A DNA stretch of 64,000 bases from Desulfobacteraceae bacterium (GCA_016844935.1 JAERTK010000143.1:1-64000), one strand, 5' to 3'; counted from the first letter of the stretch, positions 1-8,356 are shown. Translations and numbers: made by a program. Notes: a model not told the origin generated them from the letters alone.

Positions 1-37
1 ATTTTAATTTGGTCTTCAACGGAGGCTATGATATAAA

Positions 38-182
38 TAGTGTCTGAATGAAAACTAGGATTTTTTATCAAGGTCAAGAAAGATCAAAATTTTAACCACA
101 GGAATACGTTTGGTATTTCGAGGATTAAAATTTTTATCTGATGCAGAGATTGGCGAAAAAGACAGTTTTCGTTCGGGCACTA
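38..182 (+). mobile_element. 145-bp MITE-like element, copy A
   Basis: The element runs from TAGTGTCTGAATGAAAACT at the left to AGTTTTCGTTCGGGCACTA at the right, so the ends are imperfect terminal inverted repeats of about 19 bp (sequence TAGTGYCYGAAYGAAAACT). A second copy of identical length lies in opposite orientation at 18105-18249; my base-by-base comparison finds 5 differences in 145. It has no transposase and its short reading frames are not convincing genes. The TA at both outer ends would fit a TA target duplication as made by IS630/Tc1-mariner transposases, which is an inference. Bases 183-345 beyond it hold nothing I can support. Confidence 0.8.
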
Positions 183-345
183 GTTCTATGTATTTCACGC
201 CTCCACTGGACAGAGCAGTACATCCGTCTGACGAGCGGAGGCTTACAGGCGCTCTTGCAAGGAAGCCCCTTCCCAATCCGATTGTGCCGCCAGATTTGAA
301 ATGCCTTCCTACACCATCTCCATTGTTTCTGTGTATGTTTTATGG

Positions 346-424
346 GAAGTGAAAGAGAAAAGATATTGGACTTTGGTCCAATGACCGATGGATCAATGAA
401 TGGATCAGGGTTTGGAAAAACGGA
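346..424 (+). repeat. Dispersed repeat with central palindrome, copy 1
   Basis: Bases 346-384 are identical to 6762-6800 (39 nt), and 402-424 are identical to 6803-6825 (23 nt). This copy has 17 extra bases (385-401) that partly duplicate ATGGATCA. The palindrome ATTGGAC-TTTG-GTCCAAT is at 365-382. On the minus strand the right part encodes the last residues and the TGA stop of the FixJ-like regulator, so the repeat has been absorbed into that gene's 3' end. Confidence 0.75.
365..382. promoter_or_regulatory. 18-bp palindrome ATTGGAC-N4-GTCCAAT, copy 1
   Basis: It is a perfect 7+4+7 inverted repeat, also found at 3244-3261 and 6781-6798. Its size and symmetry suit a dimeric helix-turn-helix protein such as the adjacent LuxR/FixJ-type regulator. 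This copy lies just downstream of that regulator, so it could alternatively fold as a small hairpin at the transcript end. Function is inferred only. Confidence 0.45.
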
Positions 425-1031
425 TTCCAAGGGTTTCGGCAAACCGGACGAGATCTGCAAAAGATTCAGCCTTCATCTTCTGCATCACTTGGGCCCGGTG
501 AACCTTGACGGTCTTTTCGACTATTCCGAGATCGTAGGCAACCTGTTTGTTGAGCATGCCGCTCACGATAAGCTTAAAGACCTCACATTCCCGCGGAGTC
601 AGGGTATGCAGTCTGACGGTTAGGATTTTCATTCGCTTTTTCTGTTTCATCAAAATGTGATGTTTCCGAATCCCTTGGGAAACCGCATCCAGGAGTTCAT
701 GCTCTTTAAAGGGTTTTTCCAGAAAATCCGTTGCACCGGCTTTTAAAGCCTTCACGCTGTCAGGGACCGTACCGTAGGCCGTGATGAAAATGATGGGGAT
801 GAAAATCTCCTTTTCGACCAGGCGGTCCTGGAGCTCCAATCCGGTCAGTTTCGGCATTCTGATATCAGACACAAGGCAGCACGGCACATGGAAAGGGCCA
901 TAATCCAGAAATTCCAGCGCTGAACAAAAGGTCTTGGTTTCGTAGCCGCCGGATCGCAGCAACCTTTCCAACGCCTTTCGCACGGAAGGGTCGTCATCCA
1001 CCACATAAACAATGGGGTTTCCCGCCATCAT
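405..1031 (-). CDS. FixJ/LuxR-type response regulator
   Basis: This is a 208-aa two-domain response regulator that would activate transcription when phosphorylated by the kinase encoded just upstream. The receiver domain (about residues 6-120) has the acidic pocket VVDDD (11-14 region), phosphoacceptor D56 in SDIRMP, T84 and K106 in EKPF. A LuxR/GerE helix-turn-helix follows (LTPRECEVFKL, about residues 143-200). The chosen ATG at 1031 overlaps the kinase stop codon as ATGA, the usual sign of translational coupling; a longer frame to 1103 would run back inside the kinase gene. The last residues and stop lie in the dispersed repeat at 346-424. Target genes are unknown; the nearby 18-bp palindromes are candidates. 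Confidence 0.93.
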   Translation of the reverse strand: MMAGNPIVYVVDDDPSVRKALERLLRSGGYETKTFCSALEFLDYGPFHVPCCLVSDIRMPKLTGLELQDRLVEKEIFIPIIFITAYGTVPDSVKALKAGATDFLEKPFKEHELLDAVSQGIRKHHILMKQKKRMKILTVRLHTLTPRECEVFKLIVSGMLNKQVAYDLGIVEKTVKVHRAQVMQKMKAESFADLVRFAETLGIRFSKP

Positions 1032-3058
1032 GTCAGATTTTCCAGTTGCACCGAAAGAGTGAAGGCAAAGACGGCGCCACCTTCCGGATGGTTTGATGCA
1101 CAAATGGTTCCCCCGTGTTCCCTGATGATCGTCTGACTAATGGTAAGCCCCATGCCCATGCCGTCGGGTTTGGTTGTGTAAAAGGGCTCGAAGAGGGATT
1201 GGGCATTCTGTCCGTCAATACCAGTTCCAAAGTCTGCGACGGATACTTTCACGACCGATTCTTTTTGGTTTTCGGTTTTGATCACCAGTCGTCGCCGGTC
1301 AACAGGCACCTGTTTCATGGCGGCGGTCCCGTTCAGAATCAGATTGATGACGACCTGCTGTAGTTGTACGCGGTCCCCAAAGACCGGGGGCAGTTCCGGG
1401 GAAAAGTCCCTGATGATTACCAGTTCCTGCAGAAGGGAGTCGGCCCTTAAAAGAGACAGCACATCCGCAATCAGCTCATTCATGTCCAGGACAGTAAAAG
1501 GGGTCGGTTCTTTTTTCAGCAAGGCACGAATTTTTGAAATGATACTGCTGGCCCGTGCATTGTCCCGACTGATATCTTTAAGAATTTGAGAAACCTCGCC
1601 CGTGTCCGGTTCACTGACCGCCATAAACCGTATGGCGGCCTCGGTGTTGGCCTGAATGGCCGTTAGCGGCTGGTTGATCTCGTGGGCCAGGGAGGCGGTT
1701 AACTCTCCCATGATCCCCGTTCGTGTCACATGGGTAAGATGCTCCCACTGCTTTCGGGCTTCCGCTTCGGCTTTCATGCGCTCAGTGATATCCTTGATCC
1801 TGTGAATGATGCGGGTAACATTCCCTTCTTGATTGGGGATCGGGTCCGATGATATCTGGTACCATACGTGCCGTTTTGTATCATAGATTTCCTCTTCCTG
1901 ATGGACCCCCGATTGAAACGATCTCCTGACAGGGCAATCGAGAGACGGCTCCTTTGTTTCATGCAGCAAATCATGACAATGTCGCCCCAGAATTTCCGGT
2001 GATGAAAGTCCAAAGAAGGTGATTGCCGCGGCATTGTGTCGACGGATTTTCAAGTCCTCATCCAGAATCATGATAATGTCCGGCGTGGAATCAAAGGTGG
2101 TCTGCCATTCTTCAGCCGACTTTAGAACCCTTTCCTCCATCTCCTTACGTTCGGTGATGTCCACGGACGCTCCCATCAGGCGAAATGGTTTGGCGGCGCC
2201 ATCCCGCTGTCCCCGCGAACCGATCCAGCGGATGCTCCCATCAGGCAGTAGAATCCGGTATTCGATCACAAGGTTTTCCCCGGATCGAAACGCCCGATCC
2301 ACAGCCTGTTGGACCAACTCATGATCATCGGGATGAATAACGGTGAAGAAACGCTCATAGGTCACTTTCTCATGGGGTGAAAAATGAAACAGGTCCCTGT
2401 TTTTTTCCGAAACCCAGACGTCGTCGGTATCCATACCCATAATCCATAGACCTGTCCCGGCGGCATCGGTCGCTACCTTCAAACGTCTCTCACTTTCCTG
2501 CAATTTATAATCGGCTCGTTTTCGAAGAATGGCATTGGCGAAAACCTGTGCGAGCAGTTCCAATTGTTTTATTTGCGGTTCCGACCAAGCACGCTCTTCT
2601 CTCATGGTGCCAAAAGTTAGGGCCCCGAAGAGCAGGTCATCTCCCCCGGCCGACAAGGGAAATGTCAATGAAGACTTAACCCCGTAGCGGCGCCACACTT
2701 CCTGATCTCTAGCCGCATCCTTGGGCGCCGCCACCGTGGAGATGGCAACGATCTTGCCCGATTTTAGTTGTTCCAAAACCCATGGAAAATTCGATTCGGC
2801 CTCCATTTGCTCAGGAAGAAACGGCCCTCCAGCAGGTCGATGAACATGGGTTTGATAAAGGTAACGGGGGTTTTTGAGGGCCAACTGCCAAAGCGCCGAG
2901 AAGTCCAGCCCCTGCAGTTCGCAGACACGGCGCTGGGTGTCCAGGATGACGTCGTCTATCCGTTCAGCGGGCAGGTTGATGAAGTTCGCTGAAACTTCGG
3001 AAAGCAGCGTCTCAAACATCAGCCGACGCTCCAGCTGCTCCTCGGCTGAACTTTTCAT
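1028..3058 (-). CDS. Soluble GAF-PAS-PAS sensor histidine kinase
   Basis: This 676-aa kinase senses an unknown signal and phosphorylates the FixJ-like regulator encoded downstream with a 4-base overlap. A GAF-like domain occupies about residues 10-180, then a PAS/PAC domain (about 190-305, ending MGASVDITERKEMEE) and a second PAS (about 318-430). The transmitter has phosphoacceptor H459 in SLAHEINQPL, N-box N572, and the G boxes DFGTGI and GMGMGL (609-638). There is no transmembrane segment, so it is cytoplasmic. The SLAHEINQPLTAI signature places it with FixL/NtrB/DctB-type kinases. No haem-ligand can be assigned, so oxygen sensing should not be assumed. Confidence 0.93.
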   Translation of the reverse strand: MKSSAEEQLERRLMFETLLSEVSANFINLPAERIDDVILDTQRRVCELQGLDFSALWQLALKNPRYLYQTHVHRPAGGPFLPEQMEAESNFPWVLEQLKSGKIVAISTVAAPKDAARDQEVWRRYGVKSSLTFPLSAGGDDLLFGALTFGTMREERAWSEPQIKQLELLAQVFANAILRKRADYKLQESERRLKVATDAAGTGLWIMGMDTDDVWVSEKNRDLFHFSPHEKVTYERFFTVIHPDDHELVQQAVDRAFRSGENLVIEYRILLPDGSIRWIGSRGQRDGAAKPFRLMGASVDITERKEMEERVLKSAEEWQTTFDSTPDIIMILDEDLKIRRHNAAAITFFGLSSPEILGRHCHDLLHETKEPSLDCPVRRSFQSGVHQEEEIYDTKRHVWYQISSDPIPNQEGNVTRIIHRIKDITERMKAEAEARKQWEHLTHVTRTGIMGELTASLAHEINQPLTAIQANTEAAIRFMAVSEPDTGEVSQILKDISRDNARASSIISKIRALLKKEPTPFTVLDMNELIADVLSLLRADSLLQELVIIRDFSPELPPVFGDRVQLQQVVINLILNGTAAMKQVPVDRRRLVIKTENQKESVVKVSVADFGTGIDGQNAQSLFEPFYTTKPDGMGMGLTISQTIIREHGGTICASNHPEGGAVFAFTLSVQLENLT

Positions 3059-3427
3059 GAAGTACCTGTGGTATTAAAAGTTTGATGGAATAACTTCATG
3101 CGTTTTTAAACCGTCGGCTGAAAAAATTTGGGTTCGACGTTGGATGAAAACAGAACAGGGGTATTTTTAACCCAACAGGCCATGGAAAATCAAGGCCCAT
3201 AATCCCCATGCCCTCCGTTTAATCCAGGAACATGATACGCCGCATTGGACCAAAGTCCAATATCCTTTCTTTTTCCATGCGAGTAAGGTTTTTCCAATCC
3301 TCGACCCATATCTCCAAATTTTCTTTCGGGAAAACGGGATAAAGGCCACGGCAAAAAATAAAATTCTTAAGAGAAGTACAAGAGAAACAAACAAGAACCC
3401 AAACCAAAAAATGAAAGGAGAAAACAG
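3059..3427. other. 369-bp divergent intergenic region
   Basis: It separates the minus-strand two-component operon from the plus-strand repeat protein, so it should contain both promoters. The recognisable element is the palindrome at 3244-3261, embedded in a minus-strand sequence resembling the other dispersed repeats. An AAAGGAG ribosome site at about 3414-3420 precedes the next gene. I see no convincing -35/-10 pair and no gene. Confidence 0.5.
3244..3261. promoter_or_regulatory. 18-bp palindrome ATTGGAC-N4-GTCCAAT, copy 3
   Basis: This perfect inverted repeat has loop CAAA and lies in the divergent intergenic region, about 185 bp from the histidine kinase start and 165 bp from the repeat-protein start. 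The surrounding minus-strand bases (ATGGAAAAAGAAAGGAT before the palindrome) resemble, but do not match, the flanks of the other two copies. Position upstream of two genes favours an operator. Confidence 0.5.
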
Positions 3428-3763
3428 ATGAACACGCATGGATTAAAACACCCGGTTGTTATGGCACTTTTTGTGTTGATTGTTGGTTTCATACTCATGG
3501 TGCCATCCGGAGACCTAAATGCCCGTGATCGCGGCATCAACCAACCCGGCGCAGCGGGAAATAGAGGAGGAGATCCCGGCGTCAACCAACCGGGTGCGGC
3601 GGGAAATAGTGGGGGTGATCGCGGTATCAACCAACCCGGCGCGGCAGGTAATACCGGAAGGGATCCCGGCGTCAACCAACCCGGTGCGGCGGGAAATACC
3701 GGACGGGATCCGGGTGTCAACCAGCCCGGTGCAGCGGGTAACAGGAGAGGTCATCGCCGCTAG
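3428..3763 (+). CDS. Small exported protein with five NQPGAAGN repeats
   Basis: This 111-aa protein starts with a signal peptide or membrane anchor (hydrophobic stretch at about residues 10-27). Almost all the rest is five tandem 15-residue units of the form D-x-G-x-N-Q-P-G-A-A-G-N-x-G-x, ending in a basic tail RRGHRR. AAAGGAG lies eight bases before the ATG. The unit is low-complexity, Gly/Asn/Pro-rich and likely disordered; no enzymatic function is recognisable. It sits between the two-component pair and the ligand-gated channel, in the same direction as the channel. The repeat frame is open in other frames too, but only this one has signal peptide plus ribosome site. Confidence 0.7.
   Translation: MNTHGLKHPVVMALFVLIVGFILMVPSGDLNARDRGINQPGAAGNRGGDPGVNQPGAAGNSGGDRGINQPGAAGNTGRDPGVNQPGAAGNTGRDPGVNQPGAAGNRRGHRR
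3527..3751 (+). repeat. Five tandem 45-bp repeats
   Basis: Five in-phase 45-bp units each encode one 15-residue repeat of the protein above. The units differ mainly in third positions and at the variable residues (R/P at position 2, I/V at 4, R/S/T at 13). Such arrays change copy number readily by slippage or recombination. Confidence 0.85.
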
Positions 3764-3914
3764 ACGGTTCGAAAAGGCGCTCACAACCGTTTGGATGATC
3801 TCCAGATCAGCATAATCACCTACTTGTTGGGCGACGAGGATCGGCGCTTCATCCTTCGACCGGAGGGCTTGGAACATTGGTTCCCGCCGAAGTGGACCAG
3901 TTTGGAGGTAGCAA

Positions 3915-5021
3915 GTGATGGGTAGGCTCACAACAAAGGTTGTGTTATTGGCGGTCGCACTGGGGGGGGCGTGGAGCTCCGCCGCTGCCCTCCTCCCCGA
4001 GACGGCAGGCGGTCGTCTCGAAACAGAATCGATCAACGACTCTCTACTCACACCGCCGAGGGAAGAGGGCCCCGTGGTAGTACATACGGCCTTTGAAATT
4101 CATGACATCAATGACATCAGCGATGTAGCGGAAACATTCGAATTCACTGGTGTACTCACGCTCACATGGAAAGACCCACGCCAGGCCTTTAAACCTTCTG
4201 CCGGAGAGTTTGAGAAGGTCTTTCAGGGCTACTATCAGTTCAACGAACTCTCTACGCGCTGGTATCCCCTGGTGATTCTGACCAACGAATCCGGGCTGTA
4301 CCAGAAGAGTGGCGTTGTATTGCGTGTGCAGCCGGATGGAACTTCCACCCTGATTGAGAAGATAAACGCAGTTGCGGAGGTCGAAATGGACATGAGGTGG
4401 TTTCCGTTCGACGATCATCGCCTGGAAGCAGTCTTTCAGGTCTTGGGTTTCAATCGCGATGAGGTCCTCCTGCAAGCGGAATCTACTTCCGAAGGTTCCC
4501 TCTCGGATCGTACATTCGGGGTACCTCAATGGACCATCACGAAAAGCGGCACGTCGACCCGGGATCGACAGGCATTTTACGACGGACGCCGAAGTGTTTC
4601 TTCAGCGTTTGTTGTGAGCCTTGATGTCGAGCGGGACTCTTTTTACATCAGGCGAATGGTCAGTTTTCCTCTTGCCATCATCGTACTTCTTTCATTCTCG
4701 GTGTTCTGGATGGATCGGTCATCGCTTGGCGATCGGATCAATGTTTCGTTCATTGGAATCCTGATGGCAGTCGCCTATCAACTGGTTATGGGGGATATTT
4801 TGCCAAAGATCTCCTATTTCACCCTAATACATGCTTTTTTAATTCTCAGCTTCATGACCATGGCTGCAACTGTTGTGATCAACCTGGTGGTGGGCGCTAT
4901 GGACAAGAAGGGAAGCTACGAGCTTGGCGATCGGGTCGATCGCCGCTGTCGATGGATCTTTCCTCTGGCCTATTTCGGGCTCATTGCCGTCATATTTGGA
5001 GCAGCGAGATTGTTCTTTTAG
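3915..5021 (+). CDS. Prokaryotic pentameric ligand-gated ion channel
   Basis: This 368-aa protein belongs to the Cys-loop receptor superfamily (bacterial GLIC/ELIC type). A signal peptide (1-25) is followed by an extracellular beta-sandwich (about 45-240) carrying the hallmark RWFPFDDHRLE (161-171, equivalent to the W-x-P-x-D of the Cys loop; the two loop cysteines are absent, as in other bacterial members). Four membrane helices follow: M1 about 246-266 with P252, pore-lining M2 about 272-293, M3 about 303-328, M4 about 347-367. There is no long M3-M4 cytoplasmic domain, again the bacterial form. GGAGG precedes a GTG (3915) and an ATG (3918); either may start. The ligand cannot be read from sequence. 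Confidence 0.9.
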   Translation: MMGRLTTKVVLLAVALGGAWSSAAALLPETAGGRLETESINDSLLTPPREEGPVVVHTAFEIHDINDISDVAETFEFTGVLTLTWKDPRQAFKPSAGEFEKVFQGYYQFNELSTRWYPLVILTNESGLYQKSGVVLRVQPDGTSTLIEKINAVAEVEMDMRWFPFDDHRLEAVFQVLGFNRDEVLLQAESTSEGSLSDRTFGVPQWTITKSGTSTRDRQAFYDGRRSVSSAFVVSLDVERDSFYIRRMVSFPLAIIVLLSFSVFWMDRSSLGDRINVSFIGILMAVAYQLVMGDILPKISYFTLIHAFLILSFMTMAATVVINLVVGAMDKKGSYELGDRVDRRCRWIFPLAYFGLIAVIFGAARLFF

Positions 5022-5274
5022 TCTCCGGCCAAACCAGTGTCTGCACCGCCGCCCACCTTCCCATAAACACCAACTTTGCGGGAGCGCGTTAATGGCAGCA
5101 TGAAAGACGCCCAGGCCAGCATAGTTAGTTTCCATCCATTTATCATGGACAAGGGGCAAGGCATCTGAATTTAAACGCCAGTTAGGGCTGCAAAAGCAAA
5201 ACGCGAATGCAACAAGAATCGATACTGATACTGGTTGCATCTCCCTGGTTTGCTCACCGCTGAACTGTAATGTG

Positions 5275-6720
5275 CTATTTGCGTGATTCAAAAAATCGAC
5301 GCGAGATGATGCGGTATAGTAGCAGAGTTATGAAGAACATCAGGATCAATGATGCACCCAAGATAAAAAAGTCCTTCATCCATGTTTTGCCAAGGACCTC
5401 AACCCGGTCGGTAAATCTAAACGCCACTGGCAGGGTCTTTTCCAGTTTTGGGGATGTCAGGAGTTCATCGACCGAATGGAGCAATTCATTGAGCTGCTGA
5501 ACGGAAATAGTAAATTCCGATACAACCCCACGGTAGTCCTCGATGCTGAGCCGTCCCTGGTTGGGGCCTGTGTCGAAGCGAGCCGCCAATGCATCGACGG
5601 AGTTCAAGGCTGTGTTGATCCCGTCCGCCAGCTTGTTTCCGGCCGCCAGTATCTGTCGCAGGTCCGAAAATAAGCCTTTGACAGCTTTTTCCTCCGATAG
5701 GAGATCCTCCATCAGTTTCTCTCGCTCATTAGACGCCATACGTGCAAACTGGTTGATCGCCGCACTGCGTTCCTTGGAGATTATCTCAGGAAACTGTTCC
5801 ACGATTTCGGTGAATCGTTCGGATATGTTCGTAAATCGATTGACGTCCTTCAGAACTTGTCTAATATCAGGTTCAGTGACCAATTCTCTATAGGCAAGAT
5901 CCACCTGCAGATTAGAAGTAGCCTGCATTCTGCTCAACAGGTACATGGCCCGATCCCCGAGCAGACGGATTTCGTCGGCCGCCCGTGTCGCTTCGGATAC
6001 CTTGGCGAAAAAACCATCTGGCCGCGTCACCTCGGCCAGGGGAGAATCCGGTCGCAACTCTCCGAAGTCTCTGAAACGCGTGAAGCTAACAGCTGTTTCA
6101 TCGGGATGTCTTTTACGCCATTCAAGAATCACAATGTACAATTCCTTCACCTGCCGCTTTGTGAGCACGTTCGCAGCGATGGACCAGATATCTGTTTCAA
6201 ACTTCCGAAGATCCTCAACCAGGACCTCGGCCCGACCACCGAAGACTTTTGCTTTCCAGGTTTCCTCCCAGATCATTCGGCTGAGCGTCGTCAGCACCAC
6301 CATGTCCAAGAGTGCTGTCCCAGGGTTTGGACCGGCCGCAATCCCGAAAGCCGAGGAGGACAGATAGAACCTGCTTCTGGCAGCCGCAAGGCGAACTTCT
6401 GGTGAAGCGGGTTCCTTTTCAAATTTTTCGGTAGCGGTGAAAACCATAGCGCCGAATCGATCGGCAAAATTCATCAGCGCTGTCTGGAGTTGGGTCCGGG
6501 TGAGAGATTCTTTTTGGCTGGATTGGCTCTCGCTGATACGGACCGGTTTTTCCTTTGCATCTCTGCGATCGGATCCAATCTCGTTGCCAAATGGAATTCC
6601 AAGCAACCCCCCGCAGCCGGCCGTGACTATCAAGCAGAACGCCCCAAAAGCCAGGAAACCCCAACCCAGGGGACGACTATATTTAATGAACGCCCTCAAC
6701 AATGTTCTTGATTTCCCCAA
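5275..6720 (-). CDS. Membrane-anchored protein of unknown function
   Basis: I do not recognise the family. The protein (about 481 aa from a TTG at 6720) has an N-terminal hydrophobic segment ending IVTAGC, a possible weak lipobox or signal anchor, then a long, mostly helical, charged region with coiled-coil character, and a single C-terminal transmembrane helix followed by a basic tail. The frame remains open to a TTG at 6831, but that extension runs through the dispersed repeat and palindrome at 6762-6825, so I place the start after it. There is no ATG start with a ribosome site, and 5' sequencing error or an alternative start is possible. The mature part would sit in the periplasm if both hydrophobic segments insert. 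Confidence 0.65.
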   Translation of the reverse strand: MGKSRTLLRAFIKYSRPLGWGFLAFGAFCLIVTAGCGGLLGIPFGNEIGSDRRDAKEKPVRISESQSSQKESLTRTQLQTALMNFADRFGAMVFTATEKFEKEPASPEVRLAAARSRFYLSSSAFGIAAGPNPGTALLDMVVLTTLSRMIWEETWKAKVFGGRAEVLVEDLRKFETDIWSIAANVLTKRQVKELYIVILEWRKRHPDETAVSFTRFRDFGELRPDSPLAEVTRPDGFFAKVSEATRAADEIRLLGDRAMYLLSRMQATSNLQVDLAYRELVTEPDIRQVLKDVNRFTNISERFTEIVEQFPEIISKERSAAINQFARMASNEREKLMEDLLSEEKAVKGLFSDLRQILAAGNKLADGINTALNSVDALAARFDTGPNQGRLSIEDYRGVVSEFTISVQQLNELLHSVDELLTSPKLEKTLPVAFRFTDRVEVLGKTWMKDFFILGASLILMFFITLLLYRIISRRFFESRK

Positions 6721-6761
6721 AAAACGCTCTGCCAAAAAAGACGTTGCGGTGAAGTCTATGA

Positions 6762-6825
6762 GAAGTGAAAGAGAAAAGATATTGGACTTTGGTCCAATGA
6801 AAGGATCAGGGTTTGGAAAAACGGA
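6762..6825 (+). repeat. Dispersed repeat with central palindrome, copy 2
   Basis: It matches copy 1 over 39 nt and 23 nt with the 17-bp insertion of copy 1 missing. It lies immediately upstream of the minus-strand unknown membrane protein and is therefore placed like a promoter region for it. Bases 6826-6933 beyond it hold no gene. Confidence 0.75.
6781..6798. promoter_or_regulatory. 18-bp palindrome ATTGGAC-N4-GTCCAAT, copy 2
   Basis: Perfect 7+4+7 inverted repeat identical to 365-382. It lies about 60 bp upstream of the proposed start of the unknown membrane protein, a normal operator distance. Confidence 0.5.
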
Positions 6826-6933
6826 CGTCAACGTGTAAAACGGGGACGTCTATAAGTTCAAAAGTGATACATATTTCTCGCTGCCGTTCTTCTTTGGGCG
6901 AAATAGCCTAACACATAATCCACATCCGAACCG

Positions 6934-8313
6934 TCAGGATTGATAGCTGTTCACAATGGCATCTAACCGTTCCACCAGGTAGAGGGGAAGGGAAATTAAT
7001 GAATATTTTACCTGTTTACGTTGTTTGTTTATGCTGATAACGGTATCTATCTGATGAACAGCGGGTAGCTGTGTGTCAAACCGGATGGCAAGTGGCGCCT
7101 GTTTGGCTCCCATAAACTGATTCAGAGATTTCAGGGTCCCTGTAGCACCTGATTTAACCTCTATGGGGATTATATTTCCCCCCAGCCCAATGACAAAATC
7201 CAGTTCAGCGTTAGACGAGCGCCCTTCACGTAACCAGTAGTTTAATTCGCGATTTGGTTTATCCGCCAGCATGGCTTGTAAATGTTGTCCGATGAATTGT
7301 TCGGCAACGGCTCCTTGGTTGATGAGTTTCATTTCATCCATCTGCGAGATACTACGCCAGTCCAGGCCACAAATCGCGTTCATCAGCCCAATATCAAGGA
7401 AGAGTAATTTGAAAACCTTTTCCTCAAGATCAGCCTGCAGCGGTAAACCGGAGCAATGGCTATGGATAACTTTGCCGATCACACGAGCCATTGCCAGCAA
7501 CTCAATGTCCTTTTTTATTGTAACGGACTGATCTTGACGTGAAATGTTGCTGTATTTAATTTTCACACCCACATTTCTAGCGGCAAAATTAAATACATTA
7601 AGCATGCGATTTAAGTTTCTGGAGCCTGCATATTTAGGAAAATCATCACGATAGGTTTCGATAATAGAATTATGTACCTCGCTTACATCTTTGTAGCTGC
7701 GATTCTCCGAAAAGACCGCCACTGCTTCTGGCATACCACCGATATAATAATAGGATCGGAGAAAATGCAGTAAGCGCTGATGAACAATCTCGCCGATTTC
7801 CCGGCCTGGTTCATAATGATTGATAAAATCATGCAATCGCTTCTCATTCATTGCCGACAGGAACTCACTGAATGTCATGGGGCCCATGTGTAAATACTGA
7901 ATTCTTCCCACAGGCATGGAAAAAGCATGATCTGCCAGAGCAAATTCCAATAAGGAGCCTGCGCTGAGAACCGGAAATTCAGGCATATCCTCATTAAAAT
8001 ACCGCAGAGCAGGAATGGCTTCCGGAACGGCCTGTATTTCATCAAGAAACAAAAGAGTATCATCCCCAATGCTTTCCATATTCGGCAGAAACTCTATTTG
8101 TTGAATTATCTGTTCTGGATCTTTGCTTGAAAATATTGATGACAACTCAGGGTGTCGTTCCAGGTTGACATTACGTAAAGGTTGTTGATATTGCCGAGCG
8201 AACAATTCTACCAGTGTCGATTTGCCGACCTGTCTGGCGCCACGGATTATAAGAGGTTTCCGTTTTTTATTACGCAGCCAGGCATAGAGGGTTTGTAATT
8301 GTTGCCGTTGCAT
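6934..8313 (-). CDS. AAA ATPase with DUF4143 domain
   Basis: This 459-aa protein belongs to the AAA_14/DUF4143 family. It has Walker A GARQVGKST near the N-terminus, Walker B LLFLDEIQ, and a C-terminal DUF4143 region with a nuclease-like core (AELDFVIG and IPIEVKSG, reminiscent of the PD-(D/E)xK fold). Family members are scattered by horizontal transfer; no precise role is established, though links with toxins, transposition or defence have been suggested. Start: the ATG at 8313 has an AGGAGG site, and the candidate promoter at 8357-8385 excludes the longer frame beginning at 8358. The gene is visibly richer in A+T than its neighbours and adjoins gene remnants, supporting acquisition. Confidence 0.9.
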   Translation of the reverse strand: MQRQQLQTLYAWLRNKKRKPLIIRGARQVGKSTLVELFARQYQQPLRNVNLERHPELSSIFSSKDPEQIIQQIEFLPNMESIGDDTLLFLDEIQAVPEAIPALRYFNEDMPEFPVLSAGSLLEFALADHAFSMPVGRIQYLHMGPMTFSEFLSAMNEKRLHDFINHYEPGREIGEIVHQRLLHFLRSYYYIGGMPEAVAVFSENRSYKDVSEVHNSIIETYRDDFPKYAGSRNLNRMLNVFNFAARNVGVKIKYSNISRQDQSVTIKKDIELLAMARVIGKVIHSHCSGLPLQADLEEKVFKLLFLDIGLMNAICGLDWRSISQMDEMKLINQGAVAEQFIGQHLQAMLADKPNRELNYWLREGRSSNAELDFVIGLGGNIIPIEVKSGATGTLKSLNQFMGAKQAPLAIRFDTQLPAVHQIDTVISINKQRKQVKYSLISLPLYLVERLDAIVNSYQS

Positions 8314-8356
8314 TTGAGAGAGCCCTCCTTCCTGTTCACTGTATCGAAACACACCC

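Noticed and set aside
3519-3815. A second repeat-protein frame across the 45-bp repeats
   Set aside because: The repeats keep other frames open by chance; only the frame with signal peptide and ribosome site is supported.
3764-3914. Minus-strand stretch reading APILVAQQVGDYADLEIIQT
   Set aside because: It looks protein-like but is short, has no start site and no family I can name; it may be a relic.
5022-5274. Minus-strand frame over 4839-5291
   Set aside because: It is largely antisense to the channel gene and shows no domain; the gap itself holds nothing I can support.
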